A stretch of 64,000 nucleotides of DNA. It comes from Cotesia glomerata (taxonomy: Eukaryota; Arthropoda; Insecta; Hymenoptera; Braconidae). The translations under genes were made by a program, and so were the position numbers. The stretch spans positions 7,227,318 through 7,291,317 of the forward strand of contig NC_058163.1 of NCBI RefSeq assembly GCF_020080835.1, given 5' to 3'. Each line of letters starts with the position of its first letter. Within the stretch, counting starts at the first letter, position 1. Under the pieces are notes generated by a model. That model worked only from the letters and a program-made list of their open reading frames with translations, searched no databases and was not told the DNA's origin. Positions 11,350-23,286 of this stretch are shown here, in pieces.

Positions 11350-12480
11350 CAATTTGAAAAAAAAAATATTCAAAAAGATCAATTTTTCGATTTTTTATAC
11401 TCAAAAATATGTGGAGCCCCACTTTCGCATAATTACCAAACAATTTTGTTGCTTCAATAAACTGATTTTTTTTAACTCAACTAAACTATTTTGTTATAAC
11501 TAACTACAAAATTCCGCTACAATAACAAAACTATTTTGACGATATAACATTAAAGTTACTTATTATGATTTATGTTTTATTATCCCTATGCTAACATGAT
11601 AATTCATAACCACAACGTGTCTGATGTTGTCCCAACAAAAATTTTTCTCAGTGCACAAAAAACTAAATAAAGTCCCACATTTATATTTAAAAAGAATGTT
11701 ACACACAAGAACATTATATCCCAATGAGATATATATCAAATAACAAAATAGTGAAACCTCTCATTTCGATAAAATTACCCGCATTAAACTATTCCAGCAG
11801 ATTCCATTACACACTACTTGGATTATCGTATGTACTCTGTTGTAATCCACAGCAATAAGCGGATGAGTATCCGCATTACAACATTGTATTTCCAGCTGGT
11901 TGGAATTCGAAGTTCTCATATCGCATAGTTCCTGGGTGTCGATCACCTTTCCAACTTTCATCTAACTCCAAATTCATCCAGCAATACCTTCCTCGGTTTC
12001 ACTGTTTGTTTTATTGTTCCGAATAATCTCAAAATTCAACATTTAATCATCAATTATTACTCCTACAGTGCTGTATATCTGTCCATAGCACAATGCATTA
12101 GTTATGTCTCTCAGCTCAGAACGGCAAATATCTGTTTTTATTATTGTTATAATTACCGAATAACCAACAAAACAACCATTTCAGACAGTAAAAAGATAAA
12201 TATATAGTGTAACTTAAACAGAAATAGTTGTAGAACGTAGCGAGGTATGAAGTTGCCGGTACTGTACTGAGCAAAGTCCGACCACAAACTTCCTTAGTAT
12301 CTCACTCGACACCTACAGTGTGATACCCTCGAGCAACGAACTCACGACACTTGGAAAATTATTATTGCCCAGAGTACAAGACTCACTAACAAAAATGTCT
12401 AACAATCCCTAACCTTAAACATTGTACTTTTATGCCTTTGAACCTTATACACTATGCAGTCAAGTTACTGCCGCCGTTAA
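11350..12480. other. Non-repetitive stretch, no gene assigned
   Basis: About 11580-11655 is an ACAACAT-family repeat. About 11760-12460 is compositionally more complex than its neighbours and has a 66-codon minus-strand open frame at 11961-11761. No domain, splice structure or start context convinced me, so it is not called a gene. This lies just downstream of the candidate gene ending at 12545. Confidence 0.4.
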
Positions 12481-12486
12481 ATAAGA

Positions 12487-12492
12487 TTTATT
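12487..12492 (-). terminator. Candidate poly(A) signal of the small minus-strand gene
   Basis: AATAAA on the minus strand, about 53 nt past the TGA at 12547-12545. The position is right for 3' end formation of the candidate gene, but the hexamer is common in AT-rich DNA. Confidence 0.4.
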
Positions 12493-12544
12493 TTAATTTC
12501 TCTTGTTTATGGTATCAAATTTCATTTTAGTAGACTGTTAGCTA

Positions 12545-12711
12545 TCAATCGCTCGCTTTGCCAAACTTAATTACCGTACAAGTAAAATTTGATTGTTTTT
12601 TGGTCCAACAATTTTTCAAATTTATTTCAACATTTTTACCCGCAATTAGGCTCTTAAGGATTTCTGAAGATTCAATGCGGTGAATATCGTTGGAAAGCCT
12701 TCTAAGTTGAT
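12545..12711 (-). CDS. Candidate small gene, exon 2 (unrecognised protein)
   Basis: The last 167 nt of a possible two-exon gene. The acceptor TTATTCAAG precedes the exon on the minus strand. Joined to exon 1 (ending ...GAAG before gtaaat at 16307) the phase is exact: the split codon becomes GAT, giving MDTED then QLRRLSNDIHRIESS. The full product is 59 residues from ATG 16319, or 72 from an in-frame ATG at 16358. It has a charged amphipathic-looking N half and ends KFGKASD. I recognise no family, signal peptide or membrane segment. The intron would be about 3.6 kb. A poly(A) signal follows. A one-in-three phase match alone could be chance, so confidence is moderate. Confidence 0.4.
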
Positions 12712-12904
12712 CTTGAATAAAATTATTTTTAGTATTATATATTAAGATCAGTATAATCGTAATCAAAATTCTGTTAATTTCAATTGATCAATTTCAATTG
12801 ATAGAATTGATACATTTTACTTGCTTAGATAAAATTAACAACTTGTCACTACATGACTGCCAAAAATTACGAATTATAAATAAAAGAAATTGAGCTTGAC
12901 AATT

Positions 12905-13037
12905 TTTTGATCATATTTATGTTAAAAACTTTTGTGTTAAATATTTAACACATTTTTGTGTTAATTTCTTAAACCAAAACAAAAAAGTGTTAAATATTTA
13001 ACACAAATTTTTTTGACCCAAAATATTTTACTGTGTA
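12905..13037. repeat. MITE-like repeat, relative of 1-170
   Basis: Shares GTGTTAAATATTTAACAC palindromes and the TTTTACTGTGTA terminus with the copy at the start of the window. Confidence 0.5.
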
Positions 13038-16000
13038 TGCATATATGCAAACTATAGTTTGGGTAGTTTTGAAATAAATTAAAAAAATGATATTGTTCTA
13101 TAGAACTACTATAGTATTTGTGATCTGATGTCATATTTTCTCAATATGAGTGAAACAAATGTTATCTGCAGCAATAGTTCCACACCGCTCGATAGGTGGC
13201 GAGAGATAATCTATTGTTCCCCTGTGCAGAGCAGAAATTAGACGAAAAATTAAAGAATAATTTTGAACGAAAATTAAAAGTTTTATAAAATATTATTAAC
13301 TTCAGAGAATAAAGTTATTAGCAGTTACTTTCACATTCACAGAGAATTATGGTGTGTTAACTAATATTTTGTGAAGCGATTTAAGCTTATAAGCGGATCA
13401 ATTTTTGACTAGGATCATTAGCTATTTGAACATTATATTTTGAAGTCGAAGGACTCTGAAGCTGAATTCATCAAATCCTATTTCTCTTTACTGCTTGTAG
13501 GCTAATTAAAGAGATTGAAAACTTTGCAAATTATTCCATAATAAGGCTACCAGGGATACTATTTTCTCTATAAACATGAATGAAAATTCTTTTGGATGAA
13601 ATAATATTTACTTATTCAAAATGAGTTTCACTAATTAATGTTTAAAGTTTAAAGTCAATATTATCGAGAAATGTGATAGTCTTTTATGCAATTACTAAGT
13701 TCTATTGGAATAAAATAACAGGATTTATATTATTTAGTTATTATGAAATGTATTCTTTTGTAAATTACTAAAAGATCTTATTTTAAACAAAGTTACATCG
13801 ACGAGCATGAATAAATATTTAATTACAGTAAAAAATGTTTTGTCAAGCAAACATCAGATAAGTCGGTAATGTAACTAATTCAACATAAAAAAATTAAAAG
13901 GTGGTTTCAAAAACAAATTATCTACAAAAATCTGCCAACGTTTTTTAAAAAAAAATTTTTTTCTTTCTTTTACATCACCACTGGAATGTTTTCTGTGGGT
14001 CTTTTGTCGTGACACCGGACGAGTTGTAGTAGCAAGTTAGTATGTTAGCACAGAAATAACAAATCTAATGTCATGATAACAAAACATAAATTATAATAAG
14101 TTATATATATTTACATAAACAAAACAGTTTTGTTATTTTAGCAGAACCCTTTAGCTAGTTCTACAAAATAGTTTAGTTAAGTTAAAAAATCGGTTTGTTT
14201 ATAGAAAAAAAAATCCTTGAACCAAGTACATGATCGTCTTCAAAATTGTTCTTGAATTAATAAACTTATTATTTTTAGTCCAATAAATTTTCTTTCAATT
14301 AATATTACAATAGAATTCGAACGAAGCGAATAACTTTTTCATTGAAAAGCAAAATCTATTATATAAGGCTTCGGCATAAACAAAAGTATCAATGTACCCT
14401 TTAAATCAATTTAATTTTTTTTCAGTGTCTGAAAACGCGTTTATTACTACAATATATTGTCTGCATTCCCGACTTCACTTATTTTAACAAACCATTTATA
14501 AATAACGTAATATTAAACCATATGATTAGTTGTGAATTACCAAGCACTCATGAAAATTCAAACGATGGAAATTTGAACAGAAATAATTGAAACAATCCGT
14601 AAAACAAAGAGTACTTAAATTCAATAAAATAAACTATTTGATTCGTTGTAGTACAAACTGAGCTCAACGATAAATGTTTGAACGCTGATACTCAACGAGC
14701 ATGGAATTTCGTGAAACATTTCAAATATACATTTGACATGTGTTCAGTATAATAGTCGGAAAGGCACGGAATAATTCAACTATTTTGATACTGGGAAAAT
14801 ATATATTTTTTCTTGTGTTAAAAGAACATTAATATTATGAAATAGCTTTTGATGTGAATAATTTAATTTCTAGTTTAATTTACACTTTGTTACTTAGCGT
14901 AATTTTCCCGGCAAATTGAGAGAAAAGTATTGCATTTAAATAATTTTTGCTCGGCAAAAATAGAGATTGAGTTATAACTTTTCTAAAACTTTTATTTAAA
15001 AAAGTTTCTTACTTATGTACGCTGTTTAATATTCTTTGTTTTATTGCGATGTTAAGGAACGGGAAAAACTATGACTTGAAATTTTTTTTATCAAAAAAAT
15101 GTTAAAAAAAATTTTTGAATTATTAAATTTTATTTGTAATCAAAGTCACTCTAATCAATCGATTGTATCACATTGCAAAACAATTTTTTAGGTCTAAATT
15201 ACTCATATTGTAAAAAAAGTTGAATAGTTCATGATAAGGGCAAGGGGGAGGTGTCATATCATCAATCTAACGGAACACTACAAATAGTTTGTTCCATAAA
15301 AAAGACATGACAGATAAGATATTTGTTCATGTTAGTCAATCAAATTAATGCTATTTGCAATGACTAATTATAAACAGTACCAAAAAAAAAAAATTGAAAT
15401 CCAATTTTTTCATTACACTAAAAGGATTATGCTGTCACAAAAATTTTCGATGTTAACAATAACTGACCTATCTATTTTGATCAGTCATGACCATTTAATT
15501 TAAAACATCAATTATATAACCAGTATAAGATAAATTCGTTTATATTAACGTTGAATTATATCAAAATTATACATGTCAATACTTGATATTAAAAATAAAT
15601 AACTAATAAATCCATAGCCGGTTCATTTTTCTCTTTTACTGAAAATTAAGTAAACAAGCTCGAATTTTCTGTGAAAAGTTATAAGTTGAAAGTACTCGTG
15701 CAAAAAAAACTTGTGATTGATCATGAATTTTATATGAGATTCAGATTTTTAAACAAATACAAGTTTGTAAAAAATTTAGTATAAAAAAATTATAATTTTT
15801 TAATAAAATTGAAAAAACAAAAAAAATTAGTGAATCGAAATTTATAAAATTTTTTGGACATAATAAATGATTTTATGTCAAGATCGAATTGAAACATTGA
15901 TGTGTAAGTAATATTTTAAATAAGTTTGTGTGGAAAGATTAAAAATAAATATAAAAAATTGTCATATAATCTGGAATTCACATTTGACATAAAAAAATTA

Positions 16001-16300
16001 TGGAATTTAGTCTATTTTTCGTTTAAAATTTTTATAAAAATATTACAATACTTTAAAGCCAAATTTATTATAAGATTTTATTTTTTGTCAAAATTAAAAT
16101 TTCATAATGAATCAAAAATTTCATTTGCATGGGTAATTGAAGCAAGCATATTTCTTACGAATAAAAATTCAATACTAAGTTTTTCGTTTAGGTCAAGACA
16201 AAAAATAATTTTTTAAGACTGTTTATTTTTCCTTTAATTTTTTTTCTGTCTGAGAAATTTATGAATATTTTTTGCACTACTTGTTAAATATTAAAAAATA
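13038..16300. other. AT-rich DNA, probable intron and repeats
   Basis: If the small minus-strand gene is real this is its intron. It contains eroded copies of local families (about 13570-13645 and 14040-14210). No additional exon was recognised. A 96-codon plus-strand frame at 15926-16216 is Lys/Phe/Ile-rich, as expected from chance in AT-rich DNA. Confidence 0.45.
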
Positions 16301-16306
16301 ATTTAC

Positions 16307-16358
16307 CTTCAGTATCCATCGTTATCACTCCACAACACTTGCAAAACGTGATACTCAT
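16307..16358 (-). CDS. Candidate small gene, exon 1 coding part
   Basis: On the minus strand ATGGATACTGAAG runs into a good donor, gtaaat. An upstream in-frame ATG at 16358 would extend the product by MSITFCKCCGVIT. An in-frame TAA lies seven codons before that. The 5' leader extends toward the GC-richer block near 16.5 kb. See exon 2 for the joined product. Which ATG is used cannot be decided from sequence. Confidence 0.4.
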
Positions 16359-16479
16359 GTAACAAAAATCCTTTGGTTAATCAAAAACAATTGTTAAAAT
16401 AAGATGACTTGAATTTACCAAAAAATCCGACCAATTTATCAGTTTTCACGTAAAAAATAAATCTCGGGATGATAAACGG

Positions 16480-16600
16480 TCGTTCCTCGTGACAAGGCCG
16501 TCAGCGTGATAATTAGACGTCGTGTATAACAGTAGACGTCGCGGCGCTTACTGCAGAATCGTCGCGGAGCAACCGCCCTTATAGGCATCAACGGTTCCCT
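16480..16600 (-). promoter_or_regulatory. Candidate promoter of the small minus-strand gene
   Basis: An island richer in GC and CpG than the flanking DNA. It contains a minus-strand TATAAGG at 16583-16577 and, about 30 nt downstream, a CTGCAGT initiator-like sequence. It sits about 200-260 nt upstream of the candidate start codon. Position and composition support a promoter; there is no functional proof. Confidence 0.35.
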
Positions 16601-17172
16601 TTCCCCGTCATGGCTTACTGGGAATACAACATATCTGTATACGGGATGTATATAGATATAGGGGTGCCAGTGTTAAGCGTGTCGGATGCATCACGCAAGC
16701 GTCAGTCTATAGGTATAGTGAGGTACAGAATAGGTGAAGGTGTGGGGGGAGGGTTATTCAGCGAACAGCAAGAGACCGAGGAAAAGCTGCCGGGACCACA
16801 TCGCAGTCTCGAGCGTGAACGAGCAAGAGGAGAACGTGTTCTTTTACAACACGGCTGTGATGCCACTTTACTAACTTCCTGTTAAAACCCAACTTTTAGT
16901 TAAGTTTTGACGTTTTTGTTAATAATATTCTTCTATAGATAGGCTAACGGTTTATGGTTTTATTAAAGTCAATTTTGGGTTTTTTATCATTTTAATTCAA
17001 CTAGATTTGACGAAAATTGATTACTTTACAGGTCATTTATAAAAATGAGACCAGAACTTGAACAGACTTTTCGAATTGTTCTAATACAAAATTCGTATAT
17101 TTATTATGAGTAATATGTTTATGTTATGATTATTCAATGATACAGTAATCGATTTCTGTACGTTTTTTCAAT
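16601..17172. other. GC-richer upstream block, no gene assigned
   Basis: A 91-codon plus-strand frame (ATG 16610 to TAA 16885) covers the GC-richer part. It has no recognisable domain and may simply reflect promoter-region composition. A divergent transcript from the same promoter is possible but unsupported. Confidence 0.3.
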
Positions 17173-17994
17173 TACACAGAAAAAAAAATTTCTTGACTGC
17201 CCGGGTAAAAAAGATTATGTGCAATTATATATAATTATTAATAATCCATATATAATTATATATGATTCATATCATCTCATGATATGATTCATATCATATG
17301 ATTCATATCATCTCCATGGAGAACAAAATTCTTGGCTCAAGAAAATTTTCGGGTGCCTGAAGGAAGACCGAAGTTGTGTTGGCCGAAGTAAAAATTTTTC
17401 TTGAAATTCTATTCTTGGTGGAAATAATTTTTTCTTTATTCAAATTATCATAAATACTTGATACAATAAATTTTTATATTTGATCAAGATTTTTTGATAC
17501 TTTAGGGAAGTAGCGCCACCTACTTCAGCTGAGAAAAAAATTTTTTCACCTTGAGAAAATTTTTCTCTTGTATATTTGATACCCATTTTATATTATTTTA
17601 GCGTGCAATTATACATATTGAATGAAAAAAAATGATTCAATATTATTTGATCTTCCCATTTGACATGTTAATCAATAAAAATATTAATGAAAATTTACTT
17701 CTATCGAGATATTTAATTTTTTGGAGCAAGAGAGAAATTTTCTCGGCAAGAAAATTTACTTCTATCAAGAACTAAATTTTTTCGAGCAAGAGGCTGAATT
17801 TCCTTAAAACAAGAAGATTTTCTTGACTTGAATACATTTTCTTGGATAAAAATACGTATTTCTTAAAGCAAGAGAATTAATTTTGTTGGAATAAGTGAAA
17901 ATTCTTGTGTCAAAAAAAAATTTTTTTTTTGTTCAAGAAAATAATTAGGAAGAAAAATATATCCTTGGCTCAAGTGAACCTTTTTTTCTGTGTA
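17173..17994. mobile_element. TA-flanked MITE, CTTGA family copy
   Basis: Ends TACACAGAAAAAAAA and TTTTTTTCTGTGTA are inverted. The interior repeats CAAGAAAATTT and TTGAGCAAGAG motifs. A close copy lies at 61046-61741. Near the left end this copy has an extra block (about 17200-17330) of GATTCATATCAT tandem units that the other lacks. Non-coding. Confidence 0.75.
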
Positions 17995-18899
17995 TAAATC
18001 AAAACAATTATATTTTCATAAATTTAAGAGTTGACAAGTCGACAGTAGCCGATAGATGCTATTTTTTTATGAAAAAGGTACTAAACCGTAAACCGAACAA
18101 TCAGTAAAAAAAAACGGTACATCATCATTTTAAGTAAAAAAATTGTACGACCCAATGAAATATTTTTTTCTAAATAATACATATTTTTTGTAAAGGCACT
18201 GTAATTTTTATACTAAATTTTAGCGTCTACTTATATCTCCAAATTTTCAAAGCGATACCCAGAACTTGAATAAGCTGGGGCCGTATAATTTTAATAGCAC
18301 TCTAACCTCTAATAGGTTTATAGACTAGTGATCATCATTGTGATTTGTATTAATTACTGCAAATTAAATAAATTTAATAGCTAAAAATTAGTGTAGTTAA
18401 AAATTATTGAACGTTTTGAATTGAGTTTTTTTGATTTATAATTGAAAATTTGCTTTGCCATTCATAAAAATGTAATTAAAAAACAAATATTTCTCATTTT
18501 TAGATAAATATATTAAATATTCATAGTATTATTTTTAATATTAATCAATAATATGCTATAATTGTTTTGATATTTCAATAAAATGTTAAAGATTTTTGCT
18601 GTGCCTATTTCCACATATTTTATTAGTTCAAGTACTGCTCCCGGAGTGTTCAACTACTGCGGTTTGTCAAAATTGATTGTTCAACTACTACTTTTTTTAT
18701 AGTCTATCTTAATAACGTTGTCAAAATAGAAATATTCAATTATCAGCTTGATTTTGCGCTGCAATCAATTCAAAATTGTTTATATATTTCATGAAAATCA
18801 CTAATTTGAACTAATAATTACATCTCTATATATTAAAAGTAGGGTCAAATGCGTTTTACTTTAAAACCTGTTTAACAACTGGGTACTTTATCTTTTATA
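17995..18899. other. AT-rich DNA without a recognised gene
   Basis: Nothing coding or structured recognised on either strand. Confidence 0.45.
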
Positions 18900-20398
18900 C
18901 ACGGAAAAAAAAAATATTGTTAAAATGACTATCCAATGTATCTTTAAATGACGTTTTCTTAAAATAACGATCTGGATTTCTGATTTAAGGATTCATTTGT
19001 TTGACTTAAGCATACAGAGAATAGTTCTTGTAAATATATGTAGTTTCTTCAAAATAGGCCACTGTTTTGTTAACGTGAGGATCTGTATAGTTGAATTAAC
19101 TAAATGTAACGGTAAGATAATAATACAGATCATCATTTTGATGATCCGCTGTATAGCTGAGTTAGCTATACAGCGTATCTCTAAGAAAAATGACTATACG
19201 GCGTATAGTTACACTGAGAAAACAGTTTGTTTGGCTCAAATGCGCAGATTTATTTGAAATAAATTAAAAATATGTATTTAATGTTAACAAATTTCGTCCA
19301 TTCAAATATATATTACTTTGAATACTACTTCGTTTTGGTTTATTTAACTGAATCGACTTATTTATTTCATTCAAATAAAGATTTGTTAACTATTAACAAA
19401 TCTCACTTTAAGTAAATTACGCCTGGTGCCGCTGCGGACGCTACTGTTATTTCTCGACGTGATTTGTAAAAAGTAAATAATGAGAATTAACTCATTTTAC
19501 AAATGTGTTTGTTTAATTTTTATAGAAATAAAGAAAATAAAAAAAAATATATATATGCTTAGACAAATATATGTATTGGAATAGTTAACTATAACAGACA
19601 TTAATAATTATGATGCTGAAGTTAGCAGACATCTGTCAATTTTTTTAATTTTTATTACAGATCAGCGATAAAAAACATTAAAAAAAAAAATTTGCACTTT
19701 CTTTTTAATTTTTAAACGTGGAATTTTTTAATTAAAATTTTATTATTATAAAAGTCCTAAAAATTGACAGATGTCTGTTAATTTCTGAAAATTAAGTTAG
19801 CTGACATCTAAAAATTTTTAGAATATTTTTTATTGAAAAAATTGTTTCGAAAGAAATTTTTTATTAAAAAACTTCATTCGTAAAAAACTTGAAAAATTAT
19901 AAATGCAATTGTTAAAAAATATTTTCTAGTTTAAATTTAATAAATAAATAAAAAAATTAAAATATAAAAACGTCGACTAACTTTAGTATTATTGTTAATT
20001 ACAGTACAATTAATAGTTTCAAAAGAAGTGCCCATTTAACCCCAAACGTTCGATATGTCTACTTTTACTACTTTCCTAACCTAAAACTAAAAATCATTGC
20101 TTTGAGTATATTCAAACATACCATTTATTTATAGTTAACAAATCTGATTTGGTTGAAATATGTCATTGTTAGCACCTAAGAAATATTTGTTAACTATAAA
20201 CAAATCTGGATTTCATTCAAATATACTGTAACTTTGTCTCAAATAAATCAATTTATTTGTATCAAATAAATATTTCTTGTGATATTTAAATAAGAGATTT
20301 ATTTAGAGTTAACGAGCCTCATTTCATTTAAATGAACTGTTTTCTCAGTGTAGAATAATGATACGTATCCTTATTCTAACGATATTTTTTTCTCCGTG
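18900..20398 (+). mobile_element. TA-flanked CACGGA element, copy A
   Basis: Left end CACGGAAAAAAAAAATATTG and right end CGATATTTTTTTCTCCGTG are inverted, each bordered by TA. The interior left part matches, in inverse orientation, the sequence around the LINE at the right edge of the window (62621-64000). It carries a nested element at 19212-20350. An internal short palindrome GCTGTATAGCTGAGTTAGCTATACAGC is present near 19150. Non-coding, Tc1/mariner-style MITE structure. Confidence 0.8.
19212..20350. mobile_element. Nested TA-flanked CACTGAG element
   Basis: Inverted ends CACTGAGAAAACAGTT and AACTGTTTTCTCAGTG with TA on each side. In the related sequence at about 62675 the same site reads ATTCTGACTATA with no insert, so the insertion is demonstrated within the window. 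The interior holds a further inverted pair around AGACATCTGTCAATTTTT (about 19620 and 19760). No coding frame. Confidence 0.8.
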
Positions 20399-20585
20399 TA
20401 AGAATTTCTTAAAATTAACAATTTAATACATCAATTTTTTGACGGTAGAATATCAATATTTGTTGTCGTTATTATCAGTAAACAATACTTAGCTTCACAT
20501 GAATTAAGAGCCAGTTTCAGCTATGTAATAATTTGTTACCATAGCTTGTCTGATGTTATTCTAACAAGAAAATTTTTATTGTTAC

Positions 20586-20959
20586 ATTGAAACGAAAAAA
20601 AAAAAAATTAGGAAAACGGTTGAACCTAAAGGCCATCCCTGTAACTTCCCGGTAATTCCATACCTAGGCGCTTAAAATTGCACTTATGACCTTTTTGAGC
20701 TCTTCGAGCTCAAAAATACAGTTTATGTCTTATTTTGAGCTCTCCGAGCTCGGAGAAATAGCTTCCCCATGCTTTTAAACTCTTCGAGCTCAAATTTCAT
20801 CAAAGTTCGATGAAACACGATTTTTAACTTCCCGCTAAAAAAATCGAAGATTTTTGAAAAGTCGGGAAGTTATTGTTTTTACCCCGTTTTGCAAAAATCG
20901 AGGTTTCAACAGATCTCGACGTTTTGAAGCCCTAAGAAGCTTCCCTGACTATTTTTACG

Positions 20960-21031
<72 letters not shown>

Positions 21032-21680
21032 AAACCTCTTATAACTTCTAAACGGCTTGACCGATTTGATCGAAGTCAGTGTCTTTCGAAAGGTTTTCGC
21101 CAAACTTAGATTTCCTGTAAGTTGGAACCGATTCGGACCAGTAGATTTCGAGAAATCGCAAAAAAAGTGAAAAAAAAGTTGTTTTTTTTTTTCATTTTTT
21201 TTTAATATCTCCGAATTGGCTGAACCGATCGACCTCAAAAACTATTTAGCTCTTAACCTTGAAAACCCCCATCGATTGCCACCAAAAGCGTCAAAATCGA
21301 AAAAAGTATTTTTTTGTAATAACTCCAAAATTTCTCATAAGATCAATTTTCTGTTTAAAATTATTTATAGAGCTCAAAAAACTACATCAATTGCCGCTAA
21401 CCGCGTGCAAATCGGTTAATTAATTCAAAAGTTATAGCAGTTTGAAAATTAAAAAATTAGGAAAACGGTTGACCCTGAAGGCCATCCCTGCAACTTCCCG
21501 CCAATTTTATACCTAAACGTTTGAAATTGCACTTATGACGTTTATGAGCTCTTCGAGCTCATAAATACAATTTGTGTGTTATTTTGAGCTCTACGATCTC
21601 AAAAAAATAGCTTCTGTATGCTTTTGAGCTCTTCTAGCTCAAAAGTTTGATAGAAGTTTGATAAAACACTATTTTTTGTG
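20586..21680 (+). repeat. Family A copy with inverted body
   Basis: Begins with the family A 5' block (AGGAAAACGGTTGA then AACTTCCC and GAGCTC palindromes, about 20605-20830). It then switches to the reverse-oriented body starting TTAACTTCCCGCTAA at about 20834 and passing through a (TG)n tract, then runs into a second forward 5' block from about 21452. The normal order in other copies (28106-28960) is one colinear unit, so the body here is inverted between two direct 5' blocks. Internal open frames are repeat-derived. Confidence 0.7.
20963..21027 (+). repeat. (TG)n microsatellite in family A
   Basis: Uninterrupted TG dinucleotides at the usual internal microsatellite position of family A. 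Confidence 0.95.
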
Positions 21681-21762
21681 TTTTCGGCTTCGCCTCGGCC
21701 AACAATAACATGTGATCTGAGACATTTGTTACTTTACTTCCCTCGGTGTGTAATATACTATT

Positions 21763-22984
21763 AAAAAGTAATCAACTTACCGTATGGTGATGAGGCGCGT
21801 TTTGATTTCTGGTGTGTATTCTGCTTACATTTGAAAAGTGACCAGTAACTTTGCAACAGCAGCATAAAATGATCTTTATGAATTGCATTGTTAAGCTGTT
21901 GATGATCAATTCAGAAAAATAATCTTAGATCAAACTAGAAAAATTAAAAGAAATTGTCAGAAATTATTATTACTTCTCAAAAAATGCAAAACGATTCCAA
22001 CTCACGAGGAAGCAACTGAATAGTTTGAAGTCATGTTGTCGACTAAATTAAATGCTTGCAAACGTATGACTTTGTTTTAAATTAGTTGCCCATGACACCC
22101 ACAACTTATAGTGAAAAAAGTATCGTTTGTATTTGTGTCGTACCTTTTGCAAGGAACACGTCAACTAGGTCCGCTAGTTAATTCTTTGAAGTGCGCTAAT
22201 TATCATTTTTATGAACCCAGTAAAATTTACACAAGTAACACCAGACTCTCACGTATTCAAAATAGTAAAAAGCTGGAACTTTATGTCAATATAATATGTT
22301 AAATATTTACCTGAAACGTAAAAGTTTTGCTCCAGATACTTCAGACAATTTTTTTCAAATATTGAAATGTTGATAGAAACACTCTCCAAAAATTTAAATA
22401 TTGATAAAGGAAGTATTAATTGTGATTGATTGCTTGAGATAAATTAGTAATTATCCTTAGAAGATAATTTATTATTGATTTTTCACTTGACAGTAGAATA
22501 TTAAACTCTTTAAATAATACCTTACTCACTACTTAAAAATTACGAAAAAATTTTTAGGTAATAAATAAATTTTTAATTACTGAGTGTTTATTGGAGTTTT
22601 TACATTTTCAATAAATTAAAAAAAAAAAAAAAAACTAAATATTTTTTAATTATTTTTTTATTTTAGACTTGAATCACATTAGAGTCATATTCATTTTATC
22701 AATGTTGTTTTTTTTTAATCTCTTTCTGTGAAAAACATTCGAAACTTCAGATCAGTTTTATTCTGAAATTTGTTGGACTTTTTTTGATTCCTTAAGACGC
22801 TAAAAAAGATACTTTTACTAAGATTTTCCGAAATAATCATATTTAATTTAATTTGTAAGTTATTAAAATACGAATTTTAGCGTATTTTGTTATCACAACA
22901 TATAATTTCTACATTATTATTGGTTGAATAAAGGACCCAGACAAGAAAAACAAACTACAACAATTACCAAAGTTAATAATTTCA
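21763..22984. other. AT-rich DNA downstream of DGAT1
   Basis: No supported exon. A 63-codon plus-strand frame near 22111-22302 has no recognisable domain. Confidence 0.4.
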
Positions 22985-22990
22985 TTTATT
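22985..22990 (-). terminator. DGAT1 poly(A) signal
   Basis: AATAAA on the minus strand (in CAATAAATGAAATT), about 120 nt after the DGAT1 stop codon, a suitable place for 3' end processing. Confidence 0.65.
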
Positions 22991-23062
22991 GTTTAATGTA
23001 AACAGTATCCAACAATTAGACATCCGACAATAACGGTATTCAGTAACGTTGTAGAATTAATG

Positions 23063-23110
23063 AGGATCATTGGCCAATACAATTAATAATAATTGAATGG
23101 CAATGATCCT
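23063..23110 (-). promoter_or_regulatory. Hairpin at the start of the DGAT1 3' UTR
   Basis: On the transcript strand AGGATCATTG right after the stop codon pairs with CAATGATCCT about 38 nt later. Inner segments CAATTA/TAATTG also pair, around a small loop. The stem shares its first base with the stop codon. Such a strong stem is unusual here and could affect mRNA stability or translation end, but that is inference. Confidence 0.55.
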
Positions 23111-23286
23111 TAGACAATCGAATGATCTTCGAGTAGTGTTTCTCCAAAGTGTTCTACTACGTAGTCGTGATAATAGACCATGATACAAAGGGGTTGACCG
23201 ATTATCAAGCTCGACCAGACAACGATATTACCCCATCTGGCGCCAAACCTCCGCTCCACGTGTTTGCTGATGAAGGATAATGGAAT
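23110..23286 (-). CDS. DGAT1: DGAT1, last coding exon
   Basis: Acceptor TGTTATAG precedes the exon; it encodes 58 residues and stops with TAA at 23112-23110. The peptide starts IPLSFISKHVERRFG and continues NIVVWSSLIIGQPLCIM then YYHDYVVEHF, the C-terminal segment of diacylglycerol O-acyltransferase 1, an MBOAT-family ER enzyme that makes triacylglycerol from diacylglycerol and acyl-CoA. The LIIGQPLCIMVYYHDY part is the final transmembrane region and its conserved tail. Phase 0 joins exactly to the ...MMGQ end of the exon at 25550. The exon is intact, with no frameshift. Confidence 0.95.
   Translation of the reverse strand: MPLSFISKHVERRFGARWGNIVVWSSLIIGQPLCIMVYYHDYVVEHFGETLLEDHSIV

Noticed and set aside
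15926..16216. 96-codon plus-strand frame
   Set aside because: Lys/Phe/Ile/Asn-rich, as expected from random AT-rich DNA, and antisense to a presumed intron.
16610..16885. 91-codon frame with an ATG in a GC-richer block
   Set aside because: No domain, no splice or poly(A) context, and the block is better explained as promoter DNA of the opposite strand. Kept only as a note.
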